Positions 29,981-38,949 of a stretch of DNA of 64,000 bases are shown piece by piece (the stretch's first letter is position 1; every line of letters starts with the position of its first letter). Made by a program: the position numbers and the translations under genes. Below the pieces are notes generated by a model that saw only the letters and a program-made list of their open reading frames with translations, made no database searches and was not told where the DNA came from. This stretch comes from Streptomyces rubradiris (GTDB lineage Bacteria; Actinomycetota; Actinomycetes; Streptomycetales; Streptomycetaceae), in NCBI RefSeq assembly GCF_016860525.1, contig NZ_BNEA01000015.1, forward strand, positions 4,390,001 through 4,454,000. The letters run 5' to 3'.

Positions 29981-30870
29981 GCGGCGTACTCCTGGTTCTC
30001 GGCCGGGGTCAGGGCGGGCGCCCCCGGGTTGCGCAGATGGGCCAGGACCAGTTCCTCCAGCGAGGGCGCGGCGGTGCGCCAGCCCTCGGGGAGCGGTCCG
30101 GCCGGGCGGATCAGGGCGGACAGCTGGCGTCCGGTGACCCGGGACTCGACCACGGTGTGCCCGTCGAGGGCGGCGGGTTCCGCGGCGCCGGAGATCCGCA
30201 GGTGGGCGGCGAGCAGGTCGTCGATCTCGCCGGCCAGCCGGATCCGGCCGGAGCCGACCAGCAGCAGGTGGTCGCAGGAGTCCTCCAGCTCGGCGACGAC
30301 GTGCGAGGACATCACGATGGTGGTGCCGTACTGGGCGGCCTGGGCCATCAGCGTGCCCATCAGCTCGTGCCGGGCCAGCGGATCGAGGTCGGCCATCGGC
30401 TCGTCCAGGAGCAGCAGTTCGGGCCGCTTGCCGAGGGCGAGGGCGAGCGCGACACGGGTGCGCTGGCCACCGGAGAGGGAGCGGACACGGGCCTCGGGAT
30501 CGAGGTCCCCGGCCGCTACGACCCGTTCGGCGCCGGCCGCGTCCCAGTGCGCGGGGTTGAGGTCGGCGCCCATGCGCAGGGTCTCGGCGACGGTGAGCTG
30601 CGGGTGGAGGGGCTTGTCCTGGGCGACGTAGCCGACCCGGGGCCGGGCGGCGGACGGAGTGGTGCCCAGCACGGTCACCGCGCCCTCGGTGGGGGCGGTG
30701 AGGCCCGCGGCCAGGGCGAGCAGGGTGGACTTTCCGGCGCCGTTGGGGCCGACGACCGCGCACACGCGTCCGGCGGGCAGCCGGAACGAGCAGTCCCGCA
30801 GGGCCCAGCCCGCCCGGCGGCGGAACCGTTTCCCCAGAGCCTCGGCCGTCAACGCCGTGTCGCTGCTCAT
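29977..30870 (-). CDS. ABC transporter ATP-binding protein
   Basis: A 297-residue ABC ATPase with Walker A GPNGAGKST near 38-46, signature LSGGQRTR near 130-137 and Walker B LLLLDEPMADLDP near 150-162. It overlaps the GntR gene by 4 nt upstream and the permease by 4 nt downstream. The set (GntR/YtrA type regulator, ATPase, permease) resembles the YtrABC-like drug- or envelope-stress-responsive exporters of Gram-positives. Confidence 0.9.
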   Translation of the reverse strand: MSSDTALTAEALGKRFRRRAGWALRDCSFRLPAGRVCAVVGPNGAGKSTLLALAAGLTAPTEGAVTVLGTTPSAARPRVGYVAQDKPLHPQLTVAETLRMGADLNPAHWDAAGAERVVAAGDLDPEARVRSLSGGQRTRVALALALGKRPELLLLDEPMADLDPLARHELMGTLMAQAAQYGTTIVMSSHVVAELEDSCDHLLLVGSGRIRLAGEIDDLLAAHLRISGAAEPAALDGHTVVESRVTGRQLSALIRPAGPLPEGWRTAAPSLEELVLAHLRNPGAPALTPAENQEYAA

Positions 30871-31253
30871 GTCGGGTCTCCCTGGAAGTGCGTGTCGAGT
30901 ACGGCGGTGAAGAGCGCTGCCACGTCGTCCCGCTCCAGCCCCGCGTCCCGGGCGCGCCGGGCCCACTCCTCCAGCTCGGCCCGCAGCGGGGAGTCGGCCG
31001 GGGCGGCGCCGAGGGTGCGCCGGACGAAGGTGCCGAGCCCGCGCCGCGCCTCCACCAGGCCCTCGCGCTCCAGTTCGCGGTACGCCTTCAGGACGGTGTT
31101 GGGATTGATGGCCGTGGCCTCCACCACCTCGCGTGCCGTGGGCAGCCGGTCCCCCGGGGCCAGCAGGCCGAGGCGCAGGGCCTGTTTGGTCTGCTGGACG
31201 ATCTGGACGTAGGTGGCCACACCGCTGTGCCGGTCGATGCGGTATTCGACCAC
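30867..31253 (-). CDS. GntR-family regulator (YtrA-like)
   Basis: A 128-residue regulator with an N-terminal winged helix (about 10-75, with PTAREVVEATAINPNTVLKAYRELE split between recognition and wing helices) and a short helical tail (80-128) instead of a large ligand domain, as in the YtrA subfamily. The GTG at 31253 lies only 9 bp from a long operator-like palindrome. It heads the regulator-ATPase-permease operon and probably represses it. Confidence 0.88.
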   Translation of the reverse strand: MVEYRIDRHSGVATYVQIVQQTKQALRLGLLAPGDRLPTAREVVEATAINPNTVLKAYRELEREGLVEARRGLGTFVRRTLGAAPADSPLRAELEEWARRARDAGLERDDVAALFTAVLDTHFQGDPT

Positions 31254-31261
31254 CCGGCCAC

Positions 31262-31295
31262 CCACCCTTTCACTAATTAAGTAGTGAAAGGGTGG
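31262..31295. promoter_or_regulatory. Operator-like palindrome of the GntR/ABC operon
   Basis: A perfect 14-bp inverted repeat (CCACCCTTTCACTA / TAGTGAAAGGGTGG) with a 6-bp ATTAAG centre lies immediately before the GntR start. The AT-rich CTAATTAAGTAG centre may include the -10 element. It is the only such palindrome nearby and is best read as the GntR binding site. Confidence 0.75.
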
Positions 31296-31385
31296 TGGAG
31301 GGGGTGTCCGGAAGTCAAACGGGGCTTCCGGAAAACGAATGCACCGGCCGTGAACCGTTCGGCGGCCCCCGTCCGATGAGGAGAT

Positions 31386-31928
31386 GTGAGCGAGACGAGA
31401 AGCGACGCGGAGCTGCTGCGGGCCATCGCGGCGGACCGCGACCGGCACGCCTTCGAGGAGCTGTTCCGGCGGTACGCGCCGTGGCTGACCGCGCGCCTGC
31501 GCGGGCGCTGCGCCGACGCCGGGGTCGTGGACGACATCGTCCAGGAGACCTTCCTCGCGATCTGGCGGGGCAAGGCCCGCTACCGCCAGGAGGGCGAGGT
31601 GGCCGGCTGGCTGTGGCGCATCGGCTCCCGCCGCCTCGTGGACGCCCAGCGCGGCGACGGCGCGCGCGGCCGGCTGCGGCAGGCGCTGGCCCGGCTGCGC
31701 CACCGGGACGAGGTGTCCGCCGAGGACCGCGTGCTGGCGGGCGTGGAGCACGGGGATCTGGCGGGCGCACTGGTCCGGCTCTCCCCGGAGCTGCGGGCGG
31801 TGCTCCAGGCAACGGTCATCGACGGGCTGACCACCCGGGAGGCGGCCGACCTGCTCGGGATTCCGCCCGGCACGGTCAAGACACGGGCGATGCGGGCCCG
31901 GAAGCAACTGCGGGAGGCACTGGCATGA
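31386..31928 (+). CDS. ECF-type RNA polymerase sigma factor
   Basis: A 180-residue sigma-70 family protein. Region 2 (about 20-85) contains VVDDIVQETFLAIW, and region 4 (about 125-178) has the helix-turn-helix TTREAADLLGIPPGTVKTR. The start is GTG with AGGAG about 6 nt upstream. It is followed by a zinc-finger anti-sigma gene and an ABC exporter, so it probably controls that operon in response to an envelope signal. Confidence 0.92.
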   Translation: MSETRSDAELLRAIAADRDRHAFEELFRRYAPWLTARLRGRCADAGVVDDIVQETFLAIWRGKARYRQEGEVAGWLWRIGSRRLVDAQRGDGARGRLRQALARLRHRDEVSAEDRVLAGVEHGDLAGALVRLSPELRAVLQATVIDGLTTREAADLLGIPPGTVKTRAMRARKQLREALA

Positions 31929-31956
31929 CGGACCGAGGACCGGCGGAGGTGTCGGC

Positions 31957-32784
31957 ATGAGCTGGCACGTCGCCGAGGAGGACCTGCGGGCCTACGCGCG
32001 CGGGGAGCTTCAGCCGCCGCTGCTGTGGTCCGCCGACACGCACCTGGCCGGCTGCGCCGAGTGCCGCGCGGTGCTGGCCTCGGCCTGGGACGCCGGGGCG
32101 CTGGACGCGGCCTGGGCGCGGCTGGACGCCGAGCTGGACGCGCCCAGGCCCCGCCCGCTCGAGCGGCTGCTGCTGCGGTTCGGCGTGGCCGACCACACCG
32201 CGCGGCTGCTGGCCGCGACGCCGGTGCTGCGCCGCTCGTGGCTGACGGCCGTGGCACTGGTGCTGGTGATGTCCGTGCTGACCGCGCGAGCGGGCCACTC
32301 GACCACCCTGTTCCTGGCGCTCACCCCGCTGCTGCCGCTCGCCGGGGTCGCCCTGTCGTACGGGCCGGTGGTCGACCCGACGTACGAGATGACGGTCGTC
32401 TCCCCGTTGCACGGCTTCCGCCTGCTGATGATCCGCACGGTCGCCGTGCTGACCGCCGCCCTCGCCCTGACCGGTCTGGCGGGCCTCGCCCTGCCGGGGT
32501 TCGGGCTGAGCGCGTTCGCCTGGCTGCTGCCCGCGCTGGCGCTCACCGCGACCGGGCTGGCGCTGACCCCCCGGCTCGGGCCGGTCACCGCGCCCGCCCT
32601 GGCCGGCGGCGGCTGGGTCGTGCTGCTGCTCGTCGCCGAGGCGGCCCGGAACAGCGGTGACCGCGTGCTCGCGCCGTTCACCGCCACCGGGCAGGGCGTG
32701 GCCGCCGGGGTCGCCGCCTTCGCCGCCGGCCTGCTCTTCCTCACCCGGGACCGCTTCGACCAGTCCACCGGGGGCGTCCGATGA
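31957..32784 (+). CDS. Zinc-finger anti-sigma factor with membrane domain
   Basis: A 275-residue protein. The N-terminal ZAS motif H-x3-C-x2-C (HLAGCAEC near residues 28-35) binds zinc and the cognate sigma factor. Six hydrophobic segments span about 85-265, more than the single helix of classical anti-sigmas, so the protein may sense a membrane-level signal. It lies 28 nt after the sigma gene. Confidence 0.85.
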   Translation: MSWHVAEEDLRAYARGELQPPLLWSADTHLAGCAECRAVLASAWDAGALDAAWARLDAELDAPRPRPLERLLLRFGVADHTARLLAATPVLRRSWLTAVALVLVMSVLTARAGHSTTLFLALTPLLPLAGVALSYGPVVDPTYEMTVVSPLHGFRLLMIRTVAVLTAALALTGLAGLALPGFGLSAFAWLLPALALTATGLALTPRLGPVTAPALAGGGWVVLLLVAEAARNSGDRVLAPFTATGQGVAAGVAAFAAGLLFLTRDRFDQSTGGVR

Positions 32785-32895
32785 ACGCCGTTCCGCCGGG
32801 GCGACCGATGAGCCCAGTGCCCACCGAGGCATCCGATGAGTCCCGCGTCCGCCGGAGGCGCCCGATGACCCGCCTGTCCGGGCGCCCGATGAACC
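32776..32895. repeat. Imperfect ~27-bp tandem repeat between anti-sigma and ABC genes
   Basis: Five copies of a unit centred on CCGATGA occur with CGATGA at 32779, 32806, 32834, 32863 and 32887 (spacing 27, 28, 29, 24). A 49-codon open frame (32781-32930) runs through it with an ATGA overlap at both ends and encodes recurring Arg-Pro-Met; whether this is translated is unclear. Confidence 0.7.
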
Positions 32896-32926
32896 TTCCG
32901 TCCCCCACCTCCCGCAGGAGCACCAC

Positions 32927-33787
32927 ATGACCACCACCGTCTCCGCCTCCGGACTCACCCTCCGTTACGGCGGCACCCGCGCCCTGGACGACGTGTCGCT
33001 GCGGCTCGGCCGGGGTGTGACCGGACTCCTCGGGCCGAACGGCGCGGGCAAGACCACGCTGCTGCGGGTCCTGGCCACCGCCGTCCCGGCCGACCGGGGC
33101 GCCTTCACGGTGCTCGGGCACGACCCGGCGAGCGCGCGGGGCCGCCAGGAACTGCGCCGGAACCTGGGCTATCTCCCGCAGACCCCCGGTTTCCACCCCG
33201 ATTTCACGCCGTTCGAGTTCGTGGACTACGTCGCGATCCTCAAGGAGCTGACCGACCGCGCCGCCCGGCACCGGGAGGTGCGCCGCGTCCTCGCCGAGGC
33301 CGACCTGGACGACGTGCGCGGCAAGCGCATCAAGAAGCTGTCCGGCGGCATGCGGCAGCGCGTCGCGCTGGCCGCCGCCCTCGTCGGCGATCCCGGCTTC
33401 CTGGTGCTGGACGAGCCGACCGTCGGCCTCGACCCCGAACAGCGCATGCGGTTCCGAGAGGTGATCGCCCGCGCCGGCGAGGACCGCACGGTGCTGCTGT
33501 CCACCCACCAGACCGAGGACGTGGCGATGCTCTGCAACCGGGTCCTGGTGATGGCGGGCGGCCGGATCCGGTTCGCCGGCACCCCAGCCGAGCTGACCGC
33601 GCGGGCCGCCGGCCGGGTGTGGAGCAGCGGCGGGCGCGATCCGGGGGCGAAGGCGGGCTGGCGCACCGGTACGGGCACCTTCCGCAACGTGGGCGATCCG
33701 CCCCCCGGCGCCGAACTGCTCGAACCCACCCTGGAGGACGGCTACCTGCTCACCCTCGACGGCGAGCTCGCGGAGGTGACCGCGTGA
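32927..33787 (+). CDS. ABC transporter ATP-binding protein
   Basis: A 286-residue ABC ATPase with Walker A GPNGAGKTT near 36-44, signature LSGGMRQR near 137-144 and Walker B FLVLDEPTVGLDP near 157-169. The C-terminal 60 residues are an accessory region. Its stop overlaps the GTG of the permease gene. It is part of the sigma/anti-sigma/ABC operon, probably an exporter. Confidence 0.9.
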   Translation: MTTTVSASGLTLRYGGTRALDDVSLRLGRGVTGLLGPNGAGKTTLLRVLATAVPADRGAFTVLGHDPASARGRQELRRNLGYLPQTPGFHPDFTPFEFVDYVAILKELTDRAARHREVRRVLAEADLDDVRGKRIKKLSGGMRQRVALAAALVGDPGFLVLDEPTVGLDPEQRMRFREVIARAGEDRTVLLSTHQTEDVAMLCNRVLVMAGGRIRFAGTPAELTARAAGRVWSSGGRDPGAKAGWRTGTGTFRNVGDPPPGAELLEPTLEDGYLLTLDGELAEVTA

Positions 33788-35307
33788 CCGCGCCCGTACT
33801 GGAGAAGGAGGCGCAGGCCGCCCCGGCCGCCCCCGGCACCCCCATGGCGGCCGTGCTCGCGCTCGCCCTCTTCGAGGCCCGCAGGCTGCTGCTGCGCCTG
33901 CCCGTCCTGCTCGCCCTCGCCGGCTACACGGCCTGGCTGGTGTGGCACAACCTCCAGCCCTGGGACGAGTTCCCGGCGCTCCAGGACGCCGACCGCGCCA
34001 CCCAGGGCGGCCCGCTGTTCGTGGCGCTCGCCGCGCTGCTGTGCGCCAACCAGGCCGTGCTGCGCTCGCGCCGCCGGGACACCGAGCGCCACTTCGCGGT
34101 GCTGGCGCTGTCCCGGGGGCAGCGGACGGCCGCGCACGCGCTGTCCGTCGTACCGCTCGCGCTGCTGGTCGCCGTGGGTGTGATCGTCCAGTTCACCTGG
34201 GAGGCGGTCAAGCCCGGCGCGATCGGGCACGGTTCGCCGGCCGAGCTGCTGGTCGGGCCGCTGACGGTGCTGCTGTTCGGGGCGCTCGGCGTGCTGCTCG
34301 CCCGGCTGGTGCCGTCGGCCGTCGCGGCGCCGCTGCTGTTCGTGGTGTTCTACCTGATGTTCGTCGGAGCCGCGTTCCCGTTCGCCGGGGAGACCGGGAT
34401 CGCCTGGCTGGCCCCGGTGGTCGGCACGGCCAACAAGTACCCCTTCCCGTCCGGCCTGCTGGGCCGCCCCGCCGCCTGGCACGCCCTCTACCTCGCCGGG
34501 TTCGCCGCGACGGCCGCGCTGCTCGCCGTCCTGCTCTCCGGCTCCCGCGGCCGGTCCGTCCAGGGGGCCGTCGCCGCCGCGCTGGCCGTGACCGTGCTGG
34601 GCGGCGTCGCGCAGACCCGTGATGTCCCGGAGGCGACGGCGGCGGCCCGGCAGCGGGCCTCGCTCACCCCGGAGAAGGAGCAGACGTGCCTGCGGCGCGG
34701 CACCTCGGAGTACTGCGCGTTCCCCGAGTGGGCACCGCGCACCGCCGAATGGGAGCGGGTCGTGCGCGAGGTGCAGTCGCTGGCGGGCGGTCCCGCGCAG
34801 GGGCAGCGGCTGCTGGTCCGGCAGCGGCTGGACGCCCGCTACGGCCTCGACAACGACTCGGCGCTGCCCCCGTCCGCCACTGCCCACCAGGTCACCGTGG
34901 GCACCGCCTGGGGCGGCAACCGGGTCCCGGAGTTCTCCACGGCCGTGGCCGCCGTGCTGGTGGCGGGCGACGAGAAGGCGGCGGCCGAGCTGTGCGACGG
35001 CCGGATGGTGACCGTCATGTGGCTGTCCCTCGCCTGGCAGCACGACCCCGAGTCGCAGCTCAGGAACGTCCGGCTCGACGACAGCCTCAGCGGCGAGGCG
35101 GTCGTCCTCTCCCCGACCGACCCGCTCACCATGACGGCCGGTCAGACGGACGTCGTCCGTGCCCTGCTGGACCGGCCGCTGCCCTCGGTCGTCGGCCGGG
35201 TCAAGGCCCATTGGGCGGAGCTGACCGCTCCGAAGATCACCACCGCCCGCGCTGCCGAACTGCTGGGCGTGCGGGCCAAGGTGGGGCCGGACCGGTGCGG
35301 GGCGTGA
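33784..35307 (+). CDS. Large membrane protein, ABC-2 permease-like with extracytoplasmic domain
   Basis: A 507-residue protein. Six hydrophobic segments lie in residues about 20-300. The C-terminal 200 residues are soluble, contain two Cys about eight residues apart (LRRGTSEYC region near 300) and look extracytoplasmic. It is translationally coupled to the ATPase before it and the membrane protein after it (GTGA at both junctions). Substrate unknown. Confidence 0.75.
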   Translation: MTAPVLEKEAQAAPAAPGTPMAAVLALALFEARRLLLRLPVLLALAGYTAWLVWHNLQPWDEFPALQDADRATQGGPLFVALAALLCANQAVLRSRRRDTERHFAVLALSRGQRTAAHALSVVPLALLVAVGVIVQFTWEAVKPGAIGHGSPAELLVGPLTVLLFGALGVLLARLVPSAVAAPLLFVVFYLMFVGAAFPFAGETGIAWLAPVVGTANKYPFPSGLLGRPAAWHALYLAGFAATAALLAVLLSGSRGRSVQGAVAAALAVTVLGGVAQTRDVPEATAAARQRASLTPEKEQTCLRRGTSEYCAFPEWAPRTAEWERVVREVQSLAGGPAQGQRLLVRQRLDARYGLDNDSALPPSATAHQVTVGTAWGGNRVPEFSTAVAAVLVAGDEKAAAELCDGRMVTVMWLSLAWQHDPESQLRNVRLDDSLSGEAVVLSPTDPLTMTAGQTDVVRALLDRPLPSVVGRVKAHWAELTAPKITTARAAELLGVRAKVGPDRCGA

Positions 35308-35969
35308 TCCGGGCGCTGGCCGTCCCCGTCTGGCGCACGCTGCCGTGGCGGACGCTGGGCGCGGCCGGGGCGGTCGGCCTGCTGATCCCGGGACTGCCCC
35401 GGCTGTCCGGCGCCGAGCCGGCCGAGTGGGTCACGCTCTTGCTGCTGCGCACCGCCGCCCTCGTCCTCGCGCTGGGCCTGGCCTTCCTGCTGGACGACCC
35501 CGCCCGGCACGGCACCACGCCGGTGCCGACGGGGCGGGCGGTGCGGTCCGCGCTGCGGGTGGCGCTGGTGGCGCCGTTCGCCGCCGCGTGGTGGACGGCC
35601 GTCCTGCTGCTGGCACCCGGCGCGCACCGCCCGCCGACGGGGGACGTCACCCTGGAGGCGGGGGCCGCCTGCGCGCTGGCCCTGGCCCTGGCCGGGCTCG
35701 CCGCGCGCCACTCGGACGACCCGCACCCGAGCCGGCCGGCGGCCACGACCCTGCTGGCCGCCGCGCTGCTCGCCCCGCTACTGCTGCCGGACGACTGGCC
35801 CCTGTTCGTGCCCGCCGGGGACCCCCGCTGGGACACGGCCCACGACCACTGGGCCTGGCTGCTGGCGGCGTCCGGCGCGGTATGGCTGGCAACCCTCCGC
35901 GAGCCGATACGACGCCTGTTCCGGATACCCTTCCGCCGCCGGTCCCCCAGACCCCGGCGCTCCGGCTGA
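35304..35969 (+). CDS. Membrane protein of the sigma/ABC operon
   Basis: A 221-residue protein with about five hydrophobic segments and a short basic C-terminal tail (Arg-rich, cytoplasmic). Start and stop coupling (GTGA) tie it to the preceding permease, so it is probably the second membrane subunit of the exporter. No family motif was recognised. Confidence 0.75.
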   Translation: MIRALAVPVWRTLPWRTLGAAGAVGLLIPGLPRLSGAEPAEWVTLLLLRTAALVLALGLAFLLDDPARHGTTPVPTGRAVRSALRVALVAPFAAAWWTAVLLLAPGAHRPPTGDVTLEAGAACALALALAGLAARHSDDPHPSRPAATTLLAAALLAPLLLPDDWPLFVPAGDPRWDTAHDHWAWLLAASGAVWLATLREPIRRLFRIPFRRRSPRPRRSG

Positions 35970-36006
35970 CGCGCGCGGGCGCCCGGCTCCAGGGCCGAAC
36001 CGTCGC

Positions 36007-36933
36007 TCAGGTCTCCGTGCGGTACATCAGGTCGGTCTCGTGGACGGTGAAGCCCAGCCGCTCGTACACCGTCACGGCCGCCTTGTTGTCGGCGTCGACG
36101 TAGAGCATCGCGGTGGGGAGCTGCTGGGCGGCCAGGTGGCGCAGCCCGATCGTGGTGAGGGCCTTGCCGAGGCCGCCGCCCTGCTCGCCGGGACGCACCC
36201 CGAGGACGTACACCTCGCCGAGCCCCTCCTCGGCGTGCGTCTTGGTCCAGTGGAAGCCGATCAGCTCCCCGCGCCGCTCGGCGAGGAAGAACCCGGCCGG
36301 GTCGAACCACGGTTCGGCCTTGCGGTCGTCCAGGTCCCGCTGGGTGAGGGAGCCCTGCTCCGGGTGGTGGGCGAAGGCGGCGGCGTTGACCGCGAGCCAG
36401 GCCGCGTCGTCCTTGCCGGGGACGAAGGCCCGCACGCTGACGCCCTCCGGCAGCACCGGCTCGGGCAGCTCCAGTTCGGTCAACGGCCGCCGCATCTGGC
36501 GCAGTTCCCGGAACAGCGTGAGGCCCAGCACCTGGGCGAGGTGCCGGGCGGCGGGGTGTCCGCCGTGCGCCCAGACCCGCAGCCGCTTGCCGGAGGCGGC
36601 GAGCAGGGCCGAGCCGAGGGCCCGCCCGTGTCCGTGCCCGCGCTGCGCGGGGTGCACGACGAGCTCGGCGGCCGGCGGCTCCACCGGGTCGGTGTCCTCC
36701 AGCTGGGCGTAGCCGACGAGTTCGCCGCCGACCGTCAGCAGCAGATGTGAGACGCCCTCGCGGGAGCCGCCGCGCAGGTGCAGCCGGCCCTGCTCGGACA
36801 CCGGCTGCTGCCCGTCGGCCCGGGCGGCCTCGCCGAGCAGGCGCAGTACGGCCTCGCCCTGGTCCGGGGTGAGCGCGGAGTAGGTCTCGATGGAGCGGGC
36901 GGAAAAGCCCCGTACGGTGTCGTCGCTGCTCAT
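36007..36933 (-). CDS. mshD: Mycothiol synthase MshD
   Basis: A 308-residue protein of two fused GNAT domains (about 15-145 and 155-305). It acetylates Cys-GlcN-inositol in the last step of mycothiol synthesis, the main thiol of actinobacteria. The active C-terminal domain carries the acetyl-CoA loop VLGVRPGEQGGGLGKAL near 228-244; the N-terminal domain has AQRGHGHGRALGS near 97-109. ATG at 36933. Confidence 0.93.
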   Translation of the reverse strand: MSSDDTVRGFSARSIETYSALTPDQGEAVLRLLGEAARADGQQPVSEQGRLHLRGGSREGVSHLLLTVGGELVGYAQLEDTDPVEPPAAELVVHPAQRGHGHGRALGSALLAASGKRLRVWAHGGHPAARHLAQVLGLTLFRELRQMRRPLTELELPEPVLPEGVSVRAFVPGKDDAAWLAVNAAAFAHHPEQGSLTQRDLDDRKAEPWFDPAGFFLAERRGELIGFHWTKTHAEEGLGEVYVLGVRPGEQGGGLGKALTTIGLRHLAAQQLPTAMLYVDADNKAAVTVYERLGFTVHETDLMYRTET

Positions 36934-37104
36934 GCGTACGAGAGTACGGGGCGCCCGGGGCGAAGTCCCGGCATACCAGGGGTGAAGGCACCGGGCGCGA
37001 GCGGCGTCGAAGGGAAACCAGGTTGTGACCTGAACCCCCTGTCGCTCTACGCGCGTTGACCCTAGGCTGCGCCGAGCACGACAGCCGACCCACAGGGGGG
37101 TTTC

Positions 37105-38895
37105 ATGTCATCCGTACCCCGGCGCACCAGACGCCGTACCTACGCGTTCCTCGCGTCCGCGGCCGGTCTCGCCACGGCGGCGGCGCTGGCCACCGCGCTC
37201 CCGGCGGACGCGCGCGAGGAGCACCGCCCCCACCACCCGGGCCGCTACCAGGACGTCCAGTTGCTGTCGTTCAACGACCTGCACGGCAATCTGGAGCCGC
37301 CGTCCGGCTCCTCCGGCCGGGTCAGCGAACTCCAGCCGGACGGCACGACGAAGACGATCGACGCGGGCGGCGTCGAGTACCTGGCCACCCACCTGCGGCA
37401 GGCCCGCAAGGGGCACCCGTACTCGGTGACGGCGGCCGGCGGCGACCTGGTCGGTGCCTCCCCGCTGCTGTCGGGCCTGTTCCACGACGAGCCCACCATC
37501 GAGGCGCTGAACAAGCTCGACCTGGACGTCACGTCGGTCGGCAACCACGAGTTCGACGAGGGTGCGCGGGAACTGGCCCGCATCCAGAACGGCGGCTGCC
37601 ACCCGAAGGACGGCTGCTACACGGACCAGGAGTTCGAGGGCGCGGACTTCCCGTACCTGGCGGCGAACGTCCAGGACGACAAGACCGGCAAGCCGATCCT
37701 GAAGCCCTACTGGGTGTGGAAGAAGAACGGCGTCAAGATCGGCTTCATCGGCGTCACGCTGGAGGGCACCCCGGGGGTCGTCTCCGCCGAGGGCGTCAAG
37801 GGCCTGTCCTTCAAGGACGAGACCGAGACCATCAACAAGTACGCCAAGGTGCTCCAGCGGCAGGGCGTGCAGTCCATCGTGGCCCTGATCCACGAGGGCG
37901 GTTACCCGGCCTCCGGCTCCTACAACTACGACTGCGACTCCCCGGGCGCGGGCGACGGCATCTCCGGCCCCGTCGTGGACATCGCCAAGAACGTGACCCC
38001 GGCCGTGGACGCGCTGGTCACCGGGCACACCCACCAGGCGTACGTCTGCACGGTCCCGGACCCGTCGGGCCGCCCGCGTATGGTCACGTCGGCGTCCTCC
38101 TTCGGCCGCCTTTACACCGACACCACGCTCACGTACGACCGCCGGACGGGTGACATCGTGCGGACGGCGGTGAACTCGGCCAATCACGTGGTGACGCGGG
38201 ACGTCCCCAAGGCGCGCGACATCACCGACCTGATCGGCAAGTGGAACACCCTGGCCGCCCCCATCGGCAACCGACCCATCGGCTACATCTCCGGCGACAT
38301 CGGCAACACCGGCACCGAGTCCCCGATGGGCGACCTGGTCGCCGACGCGCAGCTCGCCCACGGCCGTGAGCTGGACCCGAAGACCAGCCTGGCGCTGATG
38401 AACCCCGGCGGCGTCCGGGCGGGCCTGACCTACGCGGCCAAGGGCGCGGAGGGCGACGGCGTGGTCACCTACGCCGAGGGCTTCACGGTCCAGCCGTTCG
38501 CCAACACGGTCAACCTCGTGGACCTCACCGGCGCCCAGCTCGTCCAGGCCCTCAAGGAGCAGGTCAGCGGCTCCAACGAGGCGGCCCCGCGCATCCTCCA
38601 GCCCTCGGCCGGCCTCACCTACACCCTGGACCTCACCAAGTCCGGCGCGGACCGGGTGGTCACCGACTCCATCCGCCTGAACGGCGCGCCCATCGACCCG
38701 ACGGCCACCTACCGCGTCGCCATGAACGCCTTCCTCGCGGGCGGCGGCGACGGCTTCCCGTCCCTCGGGCAGGGCAAGAACCCCCTGGTCGGCTCGGATG
38801 ACCTGGCGGCCCTGGTGAAGTACCTGACGGCGAACTCGTCGGCGTCGTCGCCGATGGCGCCTCCAGCGGCGAACCGGATCACGATCATCAAGTAG
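37105..38895 (+). CDS. Secreted 5'-nucleotidase / cyclic-nucleotide phosphodiesterase family protein
   Basis: A 596-residue exported metallophosphoesterase. A twin-arginine-like RRRTYAF precedes a hydrophobic stretch and an Ala-x-Ala cleavage site near 36. The metal-binding motifs are D58-L-H60 (NDLHGNLE), GGDLVG near 112, GNHEFDEG near 145-152 and GHTHQ near 308. The C-terminal nucleotide-specificity domain (about 390-590) includes GDGFPS. It releases phosphate from nucleotides outside the cell, fitting the phosphate genes nearby, though no clear PHO box precedes it. Confidence 0.93.
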   Translation: MSSVPRRTRRRTYAFLASAAGLATAAALATALPADAREEHRPHHPGRYQDVQLLSFNDLHGNLEPPSGSSGRVSELQPDGTTKTIDAGGVEYLATHLRQARKGHPYSVTAAGGDLVGASPLLSGLFHDEPTIEALNKLDLDVTSVGNHEFDEGARELARIQNGGCHPKDGCYTDQEFEGADFPYLAANVQDDKTGKPILKPYWVWKKNGVKIGFIGVTLEGTPGVVSAEGVKGLSFKDETETINKYAKVLQRQGVQSIVALIHEGGYPASGSYNYDCDSPGAGDGISGPVVDIAKNVTPAVDALVTGHTHQAYVCTVPDPSGRPRMVTSASSFGRLYTDTTLTYDRRTGDIVRTAVNSANHVVTRDVPKARDITDLIGKWNTLAAPIGNRPIGYISGDIGNTGTESPMGDLVADAQLAHGRELDPKTSLALMNPGGVRAGLTYAAKGAEGDGVVTYAEGFTVQPFANTVNLVDLTGAQLVQALKEQVSGSNEAAPRILQPSAGLTYTLDLTKSGADRVVTDSIRLNGAPIDPTATYRVAMNAFLAGGGDGFPSLGQGKNPLVGSDDLAALVKYLTANSSASSPMAPPAANRITIIK

Positions 38896-38911
38896 GCCCG
38901 TGTGTGCCGCT

Positions 38912-38949
38912 CCTCTGACCTTGTCCACAGCTGTGGACAAGGTCAGAGG
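38912..38949. terminator. Perfect 38-bp palindromic bidirectional terminator
   Basis: A 19-bp perfect inverted repeat without a loop (CCTCTGACCTTGTCCACAG and its complement) lies between convergent genes. It runs into the last codons of the RelE-like gene, whose stop is at 38943-38945. Confidence 0.8.
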
